A stretch of DNA of 64,000 nt from Agarilytica sp033852165 (GCA_033852165.1 JAWSUZ010000020.1:124001-188000), one strand, 5' to 3'; positions 1-9,317 are shown, counted from the first letter of the stretch. A program made the numbers and translations. Notes: a model not told the origin generated them from the sequence alone.

Positions 1-1
1 T

Positions 2-469
2 CGTTTAATGGATAAACGAGTGGCTGACGTTATTAGAAAAATGCCGGAAAAAGATCGATTTATGAAAGGACTCTTTTCATGGCCTGGATTCAGTGCTGCT
101 ACGGTAGAGTTTGAGCGACAGAACCGTGAAAGTGGAGATTCGAAATTTAACTATTGGAAGCTATGGAACTTCGCTCTCAGTGGGATCACATCATTCAGCA
201 CTGCTCCGATAAGAATTGGTACCTATTTGGGGCTTGTGATTGCTGCTATGTCATTTATATACGGAATCTACATTATTACGAAAACGATGTTTTTTGGCGT
301 AGAAACACCGGGTTATGCTTCGATAGTCGTAATTGTCCTGTTTCTTGGTGGTATACAGCTTGTATGTATTGGGCTACTAGGGGAATACATTGGACGGATT
401 TACAAAGAAGTGAAAAATAGGCCGTTGTACGTTGTAGATAGTACCGTAGGTTTTAACCGGAAGGATTAA
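2..469 (+). CDS. Glycosyltransferase family 2, C-terminal part (5' end outside window)
   Basis: This is the C-terminal 155 or so residues of a membrane-anchored GT2 enzyme of the polyprenyl-phosphate sugar transferase type (GtrB/DPM-like). The reading frame is open to the window edge, and the first visible residues (RLMDKRVAD) match the RLMD segment that follows the catalytic domain in this family, so the ATG at 8 is internal. Two membrane helices follow, at about residues 68-92 and 102-126 counted from that ATG, then the usual basic tail with GEYIGRIYKEVKNRPLY. Such enzymes charge undecaprenyl phosphate with a sugar for use on the periplasmic side. Its place at the head of an exopolysaccharide region suits that role. 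The donor sugar cannot be read from this part. Confidence 0.85.
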   Translation, partial: RLMDKRVADVIRKMPEKDRFMKGLFSWPGFSAATVEFERQNRESGDSKFNYWKLWNFALSGITSFSTAPIRIGTYLGLVIAAMSFIYGIYIITKTMFFGVETPGYASIVVIVLFLGGIQLVCIGLLGEYIGRIYKEVKNRPLYVVDSTVGFNRKD

Positions 470-655
470 ACTAGGGCGCGTCTGAGTAACTTACTTTCCA
501 TTTCGTCGCAATTTTGTCCACGAAATAATAGTTTCCGACAAATTTGGTTTTATTGAAAAATACCTAGCCAAATCTACTTCCTAAACGTTTTTTGATTCGA
601 GTATAACGTCCCATTCGTTTATTCATTCGGTTCAATTTAAAAGGAGACAAAGCTC

Positions 656-1084
656 GTGACAGTGTTGGAAGTAAATACAGACCAAGAAATCTCGGCTTGT
701 TTTGAAGTGATGAGCCATCTTCGGCCACATATACTAGAAGAGGGGTTTGTTGAAAAAGTTCGTCGACAATATGAGGGAGGCTACAAAATCGTTTATGTGA
801 CAGAGGGGGCTTCAGTTGCGAGTTTGGCTGGGTTTAGGTTACTAGAAACGATGGCTTGGGGAAAAATTCTCTATATTGACGATCTAATTACCCATCCATG
901 TTATATCAAGCGGGGTTACGCTAGCGATATACTCGATTGCATATGCGAGCTGGCAAAAAACAAGCTATGCGATGAAGTCCACCTCGATTCTGGTTATCAA
1001 CGGAATGATGGGCATCGCCTTTATTTGAATAAAGGCTTCTCGATGACAAGTCATCATTTTTCAAAACAGATAGAACCCAAATAG
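656..1084 (+). CDS. GNAT-family N-acetyltransferase
   Basis: A 142-residue protein of the GNAT acetyltransferase fold, which moves an acetyl group from acetyl-CoA to an amine. The central strand and acetyl-CoA loop are seen as LYIDDLITHPCYIKRGYASDI at about residues 71-91, where the usual R/Q-x-x-G-x-G/A loop appears as K-R-G-Y-A. The C-terminal GHRLYLNKGF motif is typical of the family. The start is a GTG preceded by AAAGGAG about 8 bases upstream. It stands alone between longer gaps and does not look co-transcribed with the neighbouring glycosyltransferase. The substrate is unknown. Confidence 0.8.
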   Translation: MTVLEVNTDQEISACFEVMSHLRPHILEEGFVEKVRRQYEGGYKIVYVTEGASVASLAGFRLLETMAWGKILYIDDLITHPCYIKRGYASDILDCICELAKNKLCDEVHLDSGYQRNDGHRLYLNKGFSMTSHHFSKQIEPK

Positions 1085-1235
1085 CTAGAACCCAATTTCT
1101 GGGTGGGCGCAAGTTAGTTTGCCTATGTGAAGTGCTCGACCAGCCTCTATCATCACAATACTTCGCCTCAGCGCTTTGAATATTTATGAGTAACGTTTAG
1201 GCCGAAGACCGAATACGTATTAACGAGAGAGTGAA

Positions 1236-1574
1236 ATGAGTAAATTGCCAAGTTGTGTCGAATGTTCATCTGAATACACGTATGAAGATCGAAAAATGTA
1301 CGTTTGTCCTGAGTGCGGCCACGAATGGGCGAAAGACGCTTCGGGCTTGGATGAGGAAAGTAAAAGTGTAAAAGATTCGAATGGCAACACATTAATTGAT
1401 GGTGACACGGTTACGGTGATCAAAGACCTAAAAGTGAAGGGTACTTCCTCAGTGGTAAAAGTGGGAACAAAGGTGAAAAATATTCGTCTGGTGGATGGAG
1501 ATCATGATATAGACTGCAAAATCCCAGGTATCGGAGCTATGAAACTTAAGTCTGAGTTTGTAAAGAAAGCCTAA
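1236..1574 (+). CDS. yjdM: Zinc-ribbon protein of the YjdM/PhnA family
   Basis: A 112-residue protein matching the YjdM (formerly PhnA) family along its length. An N-terminal zinc ribbon is formed by C7-x2-C10 and C24-x2-C27 (CVEC and CPECGHEWA), followed by the small beta-barrel with the signature DSNGNTLIDGDTVTVIKDLK and the C-terminal KIPGIGAMKLKSEFVKK. The family was once linked to phosphonate use, but its biochemical role is not settled and no phn genes are nearby. A purine-rich GAGAGAG precedes the ATG. It appears to be a single-gene unit unrelated to the surrounding polysaccharide genes. Confidence 0.9.
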   Translation: MSKLPSCVECSSEYTYEDRKMYVCPECGHEWAKDASGLDEESKSVKDSNGNTLIDGDTVTVIKDLKVKGTSSVVKVGTKVKNIRLVDGDHDIDCKIPGIGAMKLKSEFVKKA

Positions 1575-1761
1575 TTGATGAATTTATAAATTCGGGATAC
1601 GATTTTTGGAAAACCCAAGCAATAGCTAGAACGAGTTCTAAGGCTAAACTCCTATAGATTACAGAATAATAAATCGACGCATTTATGATTGCTGCTTGGG
1701 CCAGCTAGTCACTCCCAAAAATTAATCTACGAATCATGAATATTCGTTAGTGGAAAGTATT

Positions 1762-2955
1762 ATGAAAAACCAGCCGATGCTAATGCGTTTTTTTTCTCCC
1801 AGAACAGAATCTGCTCTGGCCGGTTTGGCTGTTAGTGGGGCGCTGTGTTTTCTATTTCTATTCGGAATCTATGGATTACTTCGCTCTGGGGTTTTTGGTT
1901 TTGATTTTGTTGTATTCCATAAAGCTGGCCTCGAATTTCTTCACGGTGTAAATCCATGGCTTGCGGCTGTGGATACTGGAGCTCCCTTTTCCTACCCGCC
2001 ACAACTCGCTTCTTTTATCGCATTCTATGGAGCCCTTTCATTTAAAGCAGCGCTTTACATTCATACCGCCATAAACCTTTGTGCGATAGCAAGTATTGCA
2101 TACTTAGCCAATTGTTGGTTTTTAGGAATTACTAATCTTCGGAATATGAGTTTAGCTCAAGGGCTTTGCTTATCTTTCCTTATTGGTAATCCGTTTGTGG
2201 CCCATAGTCTTTACGAAGGCCAGTGGACAATAGTTGCGGTAGCTATGCTGTACTGGTCTTGGCATTTTTTACAGAAAAATAAATGGATTTTATCGGGGTT
2301 GTTCCTCGGTCTGGCGACGATAAAACCGCAGGTTTCAATTTTATATATTATTTGGTTATTATTTGGCTTGAACCTGCGAGTATTGTTTGTAGGGGGCATG
2401 TTAGCTGTATTTATGTTGTTGCCAGCGATAATGGTATTTGGTTTTCTCGAAACGTTTTCCGGCTGGTTTGTTTCAATGGATGACTACATGCAACAGTATG
2501 CCAATATACCTGGCTCACCTTACGTTGTAGGCTTTGAAGGGCTGTTTGTGAGTCTAGGTGTGGAAAGATCAGGAGGAGTGTTCAAAATAATAAGTGTTTT
2601 GTGTGCGTTTGCGCTTTATATAAAAAGAAAACAGATTTCACCCTTGCTTGTAGTAAATGGATTCTTAGTTTCTGCTTTAAGCTTTATTTATGGGCATGAC
2701 ACTGATTATGTAACTTTGTCTTTGTTATGGAGCTACTTTCTATTTCTTGCATTTCAAAAGCAATCATATATTGCTCTTGGAACCGTTATGGCGACATTAT
2801 TTATCATGTTTTTCCCTCAGCGAATAATTAGAGCAATGGATGTATCGATACTTGTCCACAGTAGAACGTTAGTCGTTCTAGTGTGTTGTTGGTTTGTATA
2901 TGTCTGGGATCGAGAATTACATTTTAATAATCGACATAAAGTGATCAATTCTTAG
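1762..2955 (+). CDS. GT87/DUF2029 family membrane glycosyltransferase
   Basis: A polytopic membrane protein of about 397 residues with roughly ten hydrophobic helices, resembling the DUF2029/GT87 polyprenyl-phosphate-dependent mannosyltransferases (GT-C fold). Family hallmarks are the early FVVFHKAGLEFLHGVNPW segment, the FSYPPQ motif and a cytoplasmic LATIKPQVS. These enzymes add sugars on the outer face of the inner membrane using lipid-linked donors. I chose the ATG at 1762 because a GGAAAG Shine-Dalgarno precedes it; an in-frame GTG at 1750 would add four residues but has no upstream ribosome site. It lies 8 bases before a GT4 gene, so the two are probably co-transcribed. Confidence 0.75.
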   Translation: MKNQPMLMRFFSPRTESALAGLAVSGALCFLFLFGIYGLLRSGVFGFDFVVFHKAGLEFLHGVNPWLAAVDTGAPFSYPPQLASFIAFYGALSFKAALYIHTAINLCAIASIAYLANCWFLGITNLRNMSLAQGLCLSFLIGNPFVAHSLYEGQWTIVAVAMLYWSWHFLQKNKWILSGLFLGLATIKPQVSILYIIWLLFGLNLRVLFVGGMLAVFMLLPAIMVFGFLETFSGWFVSMDDYMQQYANIPGSPYVVGFEGLFVSLGVERSGGVFKIISVLCAFALYIKRKQISPLLVVNGFLVSALSFIYGHDTDYVTLSLLWSYFLFLAFQKQSYIALGTVMATLFIMFFPQRIIRAMDVSILVHSRTLVVLVCCWFVYVWDRELHFNNRHKVINS

Positions 2956-2963
2956 GAATACAG

Positions 2964-4199
2964 ATGAAAAAAATTGCTTTTCTAATTCCAGAATTTCCGA
3001 GCCAAACCCATGCGTTCTTTATACGAGAACGAGCAGAACTTAAAAAGTTGGGTGTAGAAACCCAGTTGATCTCGACGCGGCGGCCAATTGGTCAGGCCGG
3101 TATCGCAAGTCATGTCTGGGCGGCAGAAGCTGAAAAAGAAACTAGCTATCTATTCCCCTTAAGCGTTAAAGAAATTTTACTCTGTTTTCTCGAATTATTA
3201 TTATCAGGCCCTATTTCATGGTTTCGTTGTTTGGCTGTAGTATTTGGTCGCTCGGATATGAGTTTTGCAGAACGGATAAAAATGTTCGCGATGATTTTGT
3301 CGGCCGCTTTTCTTAAAAAAATGTGCCGTAAAAAACGCTTACCTCATATCCATGTTCACAGTTGCGCAAACGCATCCAGCGTTGCAATGTTTTCACGACT
3401 TATGGGAGGGCCTACATACAGCTTAACGTTGCACGGACCAATGCATGACTATGGTTCGAATCAGGCGCAAAAATGGAAGCATGCGGCATTCTGCATTGTG
3501 ATTACTGAAGAGTTGGTTGCTGAAGTAAAAGAAAAATTAGGTCATATTAAATTGCCGCCCTTGTATTTGGCTCCTATGGGCGTAAATACCGAAGACTTTA
3601 AAAGACGTAAAAAATATCGGCCTGCAGAACACGATGACGTGATTAGGTTAGTGTCGTGCGGACGTCTTAATTTTGTAAAAGGGCATGATGACCTGATTCG
3701 TGTTGTAGCAGCCCTTAAAGGGAAAGGGTTTATTGCCAAACTTAACATCTGTGGTGCTATGGATGCGCCGAGTGAAGAAAGTAACTACGCGGGTGTTCTT
3801 ACTTCAATAGCGAAAGAGTTGGGTGTTGAAAATCAGGTTAATTTATTAGGCTCTGTGTCAGAGCAACGGGTAAAAGAAGTGTTGGAGTCTGCTCACTTCT
3901 TCTGTCTTGCGAGCCTAAAAGAGCCTTTAGGAGTGGCAACAATGGAGGCTATGTCTATGGAGGTTCCCGTAATTGTGACGCGAAGCCCTGGCGTTAGCGA
4001 GATGGTTACTAGTGAGGTGGATGGAATATTGGTAGAGCCTCGTTCTCCGGATCAATTTGCTTCGGCGATTACCGCCCTTGTTGATTCGCCAGATAAAGCG
4101 ATTGCGCTTTCGAAGCAAGGTCGAAATACTGTTGTGAGCCGCTTTAATTCTGGAATTAGTGCAGGGAAAATTGCTGAGGGCCTATCTTCAGATACGTAA
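2964..4199 (+). CDS. Glycosyltransferase family 4 (GT-B fold)
   Basis: A 411-residue GT-B enzyme of the WcaL-like type. The N-terminal half begins KKIAFLIPEFPSQTHAFF and has a HVHSCANASS segment at about residue 130. The C-terminal donor-binding half has VSCGRLNFVKGHDDLI (about 229-244) and the E-x7-E motif in KEPLGVATMEAM (about 318-330). It should transfer a nucleotide-activated sugar in the cytoplasm during repeat-unit assembly. An AGGA site lies 7 bases before the ATG, and the gene follows the GT87-like gene by 8 bases. It ends convergently with an acetyltransferase gene across a probable bidirectional terminator. Donor and acceptor are unknown. Confidence 0.85.
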   Translation: MKKIAFLIPEFPSQTHAFFIRERAELKKLGVETQLISTRRPIGQAGIASHVWAAEAEKETSYLFPLSVKEILLCFLELLLSGPISWFRCLAVVFGRSDMSFAERIKMFAMILSAAFLKKMCRKKRLPHIHVHSCANASSVAMFSRLMGGPTYSLTLHGPMHDYGSNQAQKWKHAAFCIVITEELVAEVKEKLGHIKLPPLYLAPMGVNTEDFKRRKKYRPAEHDDVIRLVSCGRLNFVKGHDDLIRVVAALKGKGFIAKLNICGAMDAPSEESNYAGVLTSIAKELGVENQVNLLGSVSEQRVKEVLESAHFFCLASLKEPLGVATMEAMSMEVPVIVTRSPGVSEMVTSEVDGILVEPRSPDQFASAITALVDSPDKAIALSKQGRNTVVSRFNSGISAGKIAEGLSSDT

Positions 4200-4253
4200 T
4201 GACTTCGTTCGGGGGATATATACATCTATGAATATTTGCGCTGTTGTAGGAGT

Positions 4254-4285
4254 GAAAAACTATATCTCCTAAATATAGTCTTTTT
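4254..4285. terminator. Probable bidirectional terminator
   Basis: ACTATAT and ATATAGT pair around a 7-base loop, with an A-run on the left and a T-run on the right, so the hairpin could work in both directions. It sits exactly between two convergent genes. The stem is A/T-rich and so only moderately stable. Confidence 0.5.
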
Positions 4286-4287
4286 GT

Positions 4288-4788
4288 TCAAATAATTTTT
4301 GCGGGAATTCCTACCGCTGTAGCGCCCGCTGGAATATCTTGTAAAACTACAGCGTTCGCGCCAATCTTCGCGTGATCACCTATCGTAATGTTACGTACAA
4401 TTTTTGCGCCGGCACTGATATCAACATGACCACCGACCTTAACTCCATCGACGATGGTAACTTGCTGAAGTAAGAGGCAGTTGGGGCCAATTTTTGCATT
4501 TGGATGAATGACAACGCCGCTGGGGTGGGTGAGTAATAGTCCTCCGCCTAAAGAACAAGTAAGCGGTATATCGGCCCCGCTAACGGCGCTCCAGAAACGG
4601 TGTTTCAGAACGCATATTTTTAATCGTAGGCTGCTGAAAACTTGGTTGCCATGCTGTAGCTTTTGATATGTTCGAATGGACTTGAGCAACTGTCGACCGG
4701 GATCCCAACTATTGTTAATCTTTTCACGTGACCAGTCGGGCTCTGAGGAAGATATCGGCGTGCTTGATGATTGTGTGTTTTTATTCAT
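4288..4788 (-). CDS. Serine acetyltransferase-like hexapeptide-repeat transferase
   Basis: A 166-residue left-handed beta-helix acetyltransferase resembling serine O-acetyltransferases found in exopolysaccharide loci. Hexapeptide repeats run from about residue 85 (HPSGVVIHPNAKIGPNCLLLQ) to the GVPAKII end, with the conserved TIGDHAKIGANAVVL and DIPAGATAVGIPAK. The N-terminal helical region is shorter than in CysE, which argues for acetylation of a sugar or polymer intermediate rather than cysteine synthesis; that is inference. It is the last gene of a minus-strand group with two GT2 genes and a membrane protein. Confidence 0.8.
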   Translation of the reverse strand: MNKNTQSSSTPISSSEPDWSREKINNSWDPGRQLLKSIRTYQKLQHGNQVFSSLRLKICVLKHRFWSAVSGADIPLTCSLGGGLLLTHPSGVVIHPNAKIGPNCLLLQQVTIVDGVKVGGHVDISAGAKIVRNITIGDHAKIGANAVVLQDIPAGATAVGIPAKII

Positions 4789-4848
4789 AACTTAACTAAT
4801 AATGCGCTGATGTATTACGGTCGTTTTCTTGGGGAAATGCTGTGTTGT

Positions 4849-5820
4849 TCACTTGCTGGGGAAAAGCGCATGAGAAACCATATCGCGCAAAAATCGTTTA
4901 GGATCGGGGTTGTCCTTACGCTCGATTGCGCAGCGAAGCGTATATAGGCCACCGCCAATGACTCGAAATAAGGTGGCTAGAGCAAAAATGAAAACACCGT
5001 GGTTTTTCTTAAAGTAGTGTCTTCGTGAATCAAGCCAATAAGAAGGTATACGTTCCCACTTCTTCATGCCGGTTGAAGCAGAACCAATGTGCGCTACTTT
5101 ACTTTCGAGGACATAGCGGGTTGGCCAACCGTTACGTTTTGCACGTAAGCATAAATCTGTTTCTTCAAAATAAAGAAAAAACGTTTCGTCGAAAATTCCA
5201 ATTTCGTCCAGTGTTTTCATTCGCATTAGCATGCTTGCTCCTGCCAGCCAGTCAACATCACAGCTGCTTTCCGGAATTCCGAGTGGAACCGTATAGTTTT
5301 TGAGTAGTTTACTAATGGGACCAAAGCGAACAGAGCCTTCCAATTCGCCTAGAGCATTGGGAAAGCGAAAGGCGGTGGTGTGTGGTGTTCCATCTACGCC
5401 ATAAATATAACTGCCGGCGAAGCCATAATTAGAATTACGATTTAGAAAATCGATCAGTAGCTGAATAGCGTCTTTATCTGGAAATGCGTCAGAGTTAAGT
5501 ATGTAAATGTATTCTAGATCGTTGAATTTCTCGCGAGCGTAGCTAATGGCAAAATTATTACCTGCGCCAAAGCCCCCGTTATTACCCGATTGGAGCACTT
5601 CGACTTTATTCCAGCCCGGAGTGTTTACCCTCTGCTTGTCTTTTGTTGTTGTGCGCAGTTTTTCCTCACTGGCATCTTGGGAGTTATTGTCTACAACCAA
5701 AATATGCCATTCATCATTCGAGTCGATAAGCGCATCGATAGTTGCTTGAATCGAGTCCAGAGTGAGATCTGCGGTTCTGTAGTTTAGTATTGAAACAGCA
5801 AGCTTCAAGGCTTTCTCCAA
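4849..5820 (-). CDS. Glycosyltransferase family 2 (rhamnosyltransferase-like)
   Basis: A 323-residue GT-A transferase. Motifs in order are VSILNYRTADLTLDSI at the N-terminus, ILVVDNNSQDASEE (about 40-52), LNSDAFPDKD as the DxD-like metal site (about 109), and DWLAGASMLMR with the acidic FLYFEETDLCLRAKRNGW (about 190-232). A hydrophobic stretch near residue 280 may anchor it to the membrane. This arrangement is common in GT2 enzymes annotated as rhamnosyltransferases, which would agree with the rfbACDB genes downstream in the locus, but specificity is not readable. It is 41 bases downstream of another GT2 gene on the same strand. Confidence 0.85.
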   Translation of the reverse strand: MEKALKLAVSILNYRTADLTLDSIQATIDALIDSNDEWHILVVDNNSQDASEEKLRTTTKDKQRVNTPGWNKVEVLQSGNNGGFGAGNNFAISYAREKFNDLEYIYILNSDAFPDKDAIQLLIDFLNRNSNYGFAGSYIYGVDGTPHTTAFRFPNALGELEGSVRFGPISKLLKNYTVPLGIPESSCDVDWLAGASMLMRMKTLDEIGIFDETFFLYFEETDLCLRAKRNGWPTRYVLESKVAHIGSASTGMKKWERIPSYWLDSRRHYFKKNHGVFIFALATLFRVIGGGLYTLRCAIERKDNPDPKRFLRDMVSHALFPSK

Positions 5821-5861
5821 AGTAAGGCATTAATTATAAAGTGATATTGGAAGCGAAATTG

Positions 5862-7049
5862 TTAGTTTCGATCTGTACGAATCCATTTGGTTTGTTTACG
5901 TATAATGTAACCGATGTATATGACGATCTTTGACACGATATATACCGGAATATAGATTAACGCTCCAAATGAAAGGATGCTCCGCCCATGGAAAAACCAT
6001 GTGACTAATATTGTAAACAATAGCCCTGCTAAATAGACGCTGCTAATCGTGAGATAAATCCAATCAGAAAATAAAATAGCCCACGCCAGGAAAAAGCTCC
6101 AGACTGCACCGATTATCATCACCAATAACGATAGCGGGGGAATGACCAGATCGATCATCATTCCGAGAGCTTCGATGCTTGGTTTTGTAATTGCACGTTT
6201 GAGTAATCGAGGAGCAAATTGACATAGGGTGCTTAAATGACCGTGTTCCCAGCGCTCACGTTGGGTCCTCTCCGCGTCTTCGTTGGCTGGAAAAAAGCTG
6301 TAAACCTGGGCTGCGTCACAATAAGTAGCGCCCATGCCGTGCTCAGCCAACTCAACGCCCAAACGCATATCTTCGACTATATCCCCAGTTGCGAGTTGTG
6401 CGTTGGCAATTGCTTGCCAGGGAAAAGCCATGCCAGTCCCGGTTAAAGGGACAGGCATCCCTAAGCGCGATAGTCCTCGCAATCGAATTTTATTTTTAAC
6501 CATAAAGGCAAATTCAGAGACTTTGACTCCCAGTCGTGTGATTTCGCCACTGAGCATGAGGTAGCAGGCCTGCACGGGCCGACCACGCTTTTGAACTTCG
6601 CGCTTCAGTATTGCAAGAGCTTCATCAGCTAGTAAGCAATCTGCGTCGACTATCACGACAATTTCGGGTTGGCTGTCTTGTTGCTTTAAATACTCCATCC
6701 CAAAAGCCAGTGCGTAGCCTTTTCCTCTTTCATTTTCGCTCTTACGCTCTATTGCGGTAAAACCGTGATCGCGTACGATTTGCGCAGTCTTATCCTGACA
6801 GTTATCCGCGATGACAATCACTTGGTCGGTTTCGTTGACGTGACCCTGTAAATTTTTAAGTGTATGGCTAATGACGCTTTCTTCATTATGAGCGGGTATT
6901 AAAATAACAGCGCTTTGCTTGGTTGATTCAGTGTCTTCATAGCTCTTGTATCTTCGAGCCGGAAACAGGCCTAGAGTACATTCAAAAATGAACATAACGG
7001 TGGGAATGGCCAGAAGAGCCAGGAGGATGTAAAAAAGGATTTGGATCAT
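5862..7049 (-). CDS. Membrane GT2 glycosyltransferase (cellulose/PNAG synthase-like)
   Basis: A 395-residue membrane GT2 protein. One N-terminal helix (about 1-25) is followed by the catalytic domain: VILIPAHNEESVISHTL (about 48-64), the D-x-D of VVIVDADC (about 131), the GTGMAFPW acceptor region, VEDMRLGVEL, and the QRERWEHGH form of the Q-x-x-R-W motif (about 262-270). Three C-terminal helices complete the fold. The Q-x-x-R-W motif links it to processive synthases and to related EPS transferases. In this locus it probably adds a sugar to a lipid-linked precursor at the inner membrane. It is downstream of the unknown membrane gene by 35 bases. Confidence 0.85.
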   Translation of the reverse strand: MIQILFYILLALLAIPTVMFIFECTLGLFPARRYKSYEDTESTKQSAVILIPAHNEESVISHTLKNLQGHVNETDQVIVIADNCQDKTAQIVRDHGFTAIERKSENERGKGYALAFGMEYLKQQDSQPEIVVIVDADCLLADEALAILKREVQKRGRPVQACYLMLSGEITRLGVKVSEFAFMVKNKIRLRGLSRLGMPVPLTGTGMAFPWQAIANAQLATGDIVEDMRLGVELAEHGMGATYCDAAQVYSFFPANEDAERTQRERWEHGHLSTLCQFAPRLLKRAITKPSIEALGMMIDLVIPPLSLLVMIIGAVWSFFLAWAILFSDWIYLTISSVYLAGLLFTILVTWFFHGRSILSFGALIYIPVYIVSKIVIYIGYIIRKQTKWIRTDRN

Positions 7050-7084
7050 GTGTTTCCCGTGTTTTCTCTTGTGAGCTGTCGAGA

Positions 7085-7681
7085 CTATAGAGTGTTGATA
7101 TCAATAAGCGGTCGACGCTTACGCATAAGTGTACGGGCATTGATCATGACCAAGGCTATGCCAGACAATTCCAACAACCCGTTCATTTTGACGCCCAAGA
7201 TCTGAGAGCTAAGAAAACTATCTATATTATGAAAGGACGAAGCTCGAATTAGAATAAAAATAATTAGTGCGAAAAGACCAACAATAGCAATGCCATGCAT
7301 GCGTCGTACCTTGTAGTACAGCCCCAGCATTACTGTAATGGTGGCCAATCCAAAAATACTTAGCGCCACGATAAAACTGGTTTGGTAAAGGCGCCTTTCT
7401 GCATACCAGCCATATTCTTTGGCTACAACCCGAGCGGCTGCAGTAAAAAAACTCTGCAGATCCAGCTGTTTATTGATGCCCAATAAGATCATTACTAGGG
7501 TAATGCTTAACCACAGTAACTTTTGTCTCTGTATTGGAGGCTCAAATATCCGCTCACTTGACAGCAGTACGCAGTAGCTTTTATAGCCGCATGTAAAATA
7601 GGCCAACACCGTCAGCCACCCGATCCAGGTCGGGTCGCCGATCGAGGGAGACCAATCTATCTTACTGAGAAATTCGTGCAT
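7085..7681 (-). CDS. Uncharacterised polytopic membrane protein
   Basis: I do not recognise this 198-residue protein. It has about six hydrophobic stretches (residues 18-40, 50-70, 100-120, 130-147, 160-180 approximately) with short charged loops such as SSERIFEPPIQRQK and YKVRRMHG. It is too small and lacks the motifs of Wzy polymerases or Wzx flippases. It is first in the minus-strand group with two GT2 genes and an acetyltransferase, so a role in polysaccharide assembly at the inner membrane is likely by context only. Confidence 0.6.
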   Translation of the reverse strand: MHEFLSKIDWSPSIGDPTWIGWLTVLAYFTCGYKSYCVLLSSERIFEPPIQRQKLLWLSITLVMILLGINKQLDLQSFFTAAARVVAKEYGWYAERRLYQTSFIVALSIFGLATITVMLGLYYKVRRMHGIAIVGLFALIIFILIRASSFHNIDSFLSSQILGVKMNGLLELSGIALVMINARTLMRKRRPLIDINTL

Positions 7682-8201
7682 ATTGAGATTCAGTGAGTAG
7701 AGCTTTGTGTTGCTAGCTGGACAGTGATCGGATGGTAACGATGCGCGTAAGGCAGGTCAATTGGGATCTCGAATCGATTACAAATTTTGCTAGCGAAAAC
7801 AAGAGATCGGATTTTTACGCAGCCAAAAGCTCGCCTTTCTTTGGTGTTTGGCCAACGTGGGGGGCAGGAAGATTGAAAACGTCTCAAATTGTTTAGAGTA
7901 AAAGGTATTAGGAGCCAAAAAAGTTAATTGAATGTCGGAAAGTTTTACGTAACAGGGAGGATGCCTGGAGAAACCTGATGAGATCGTCATATAAGTTCGC
8001 TTCAATGTGATGTTACAGGGTGTTTTAGTGGGCCAACAGTTGTTAATTGACCTTTTTTAACCCAAAACACGTCTTTTTATGTTAAATGTGTCGCGTTTTA
8101 TTGCTTTTTAGAACATCTTGGAATAGAAATTGCTCATAAAGCAGGGAAGGTATGTCTGCCAGTTTTGGTGTAAATGCGTAATGTTGGAGTAATGGAAGAA
8201 G
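7682..8201. other. Divergent intergenic region of 520 bases
   Basis: This gap separates the minus-strand GT2 group from the plus-strand aminotransferase gene. It holds a sigma-54-like sequence near its right end (separate entry). Short minus-strand reading frames here have no recognisable protein features, ribosome sites or family similarity that I can see. No hairpin with a T-run was noticed. Confidence 0.5.
8119..8134 (+). promoter_or_regulatory. Sigma-54-type (-24/-12) promoter candidate
   Basis: TGGAATAGAAATTGCT has the required GG and GC ten bases apart and a perfect TTGCT -12 element (consensus TGGCACG-N4-TTGCW). Transcription would start near 8145, giving a leader of about 57 bases before the aminotransferase ATG at 8202. 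The -24 half is weaker than consensus. Confidence 0.5.
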
Positions 8202-9317
8202 ATGGTTGCCAAATTAACAGTTGTTGGAAATAACAAGGAATCTCATTTAGAGCAGCAAGAGGAATTTCGCCCTGGCTTAGTGACTCGCTCTGATGGTAAG
8301 GCATTGCGTTACATTGAAGATAAGCCTCTGGATATGGTGGCTGTAGCAGAGTTTTTGTCTGCCAGTGAAAAGGCTAACCATTGGACAAACTTCGGTCCCG
8401 TTTCCCGTCAGATAGAGGCCGAAATTGCCAAAGCACTAAATCTCGATGAGGGTCTTCGTGTCGTTATGTGCGCTAGTGGTACTGCGGCGATGCATGGAAT
8501 TATCAATCTTCATGAAACCTTGGCAGGCAAAGACCTACGTTGGGTTACCTCTTCATTTGGGTACTATAGCTCTATTCAAGGGCCTTTAAAAAACGCTGAA
8601 ATCAAGGATTGTGATGAAAATGCAATGCTCGATTTAGACTCCCTCGATCCCAATACTTTTGATGGCATGATGGTAACCAATATTTTTGGTCAATCCAGTG
8701 ATCTAGATAAGTACTACCGGTATGCTGCAACCCATGGCAAAATTTTGTGCGTTGATGCGGCGATGGCGTTTGGCTCTCATCATCATGGTGCTAACGAATG
8801 TATTAGCTTTCATCACACAAAGCCTTGGGGTTTCGGTGAGGGTGGGTGTGCGATTGTGACTGCTGAGCACGAGAATTTGTTTCGTAGTTTGATCTGTTTT
8901 GGTCATGAGGCCGGAGAGGAGATTAATCGTCGCGCGAGCAATGGCAAAATTTCTGATATTTCTTGTGCTTTCGGAATGGTGCGTTTACAGCAAATGGAGT
9001 CTTCTGGGGAAGAGTATAGGGCTCAATATCAGAGAATCGCTAAGATTGGCCGCCAAGTTGGTATGGGTATTTTATCGGATGTTGATCAGCACCCAGGTAT
9101 ACCAGCCAGCGTGCCGTTTCTAACGCCTTTACCGCTAGAAGACTTTAAGCATTCCGTTTTGCCTACAGGCCGCTACTATCATCCGTTAGCTCCTTCGGAA
9201 AAAGCATTTGATATTTATAATCGAATTGTTAATGTTCCCTGTCATCCGGGTATGGCTCAGATGTCAGACCAAGAAATAAAAGAAGCATTGGAAACCTTTA
9301 TTCACCGCTGTTTTTAG
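8202..9317 (+). CDS. DegT/DnrJ/EryC1/StrS-family aminotransferase
   Basis: A 371-residue PLP enzyme of the DegT family, which usually transaminates nucleotide-linked keto-sugars during deoxyamino-sugar synthesis. VMCASGTAAMHGIINL (about 88-103) is the cofactor-phosphate and substrate region, CVDAAMAFGSHH holds the PLP-binding Asp, and SFHHTKPWGFGEGG carries the Schiff-base Lys, K207. The C-terminus ends at PCHPGMAQMSDQEI, similar to the usual P.h..m...e...v. A sigma-54-like promoter lies about 70 bases upstream. A GT4 gene follows after a hairpin-containing 59-base gap, so the pair likely contributes an amino sugar and its transferase. Confidence 0.85.
   Translation: MVAKLTVVGNNKESHLEQQEEFRPGLVTRSDGKALRYIEDKPLDMVAVAEFLSASEKANHWTNFGPVSRQIEAEIAKALNLDEGLRVVMCASGTAAMHGIINLHETLAGKDLRWVTSSFGYYSSIQGPLKNAEIKDCDENAMLDLDSLDPNTFDGMMVTNIFGQSSDLDKYYRYAATHGKILCVDAAMAFGSHHHGANECISFHHTKPWGFGEGGCAIVTAEHENLFRSLICFGHEAGEEINRRASNGKISDISCAFGMVRLQQMESSGEEYRAQYQRIAKIGRQVGMGILSDVDQHPGIPASVPFLTPLPLEDFKHSVLPTGRYYHPLAPSEKAFDIYNRIVNVPCHPGMAQMSDQEIKEALETFIHRCF

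Noticed and set aside
7690..8005. Two overlapping minus-strand short frames
   Set aside because: No family similarity, signal or ribosome site; region better read as a control region.
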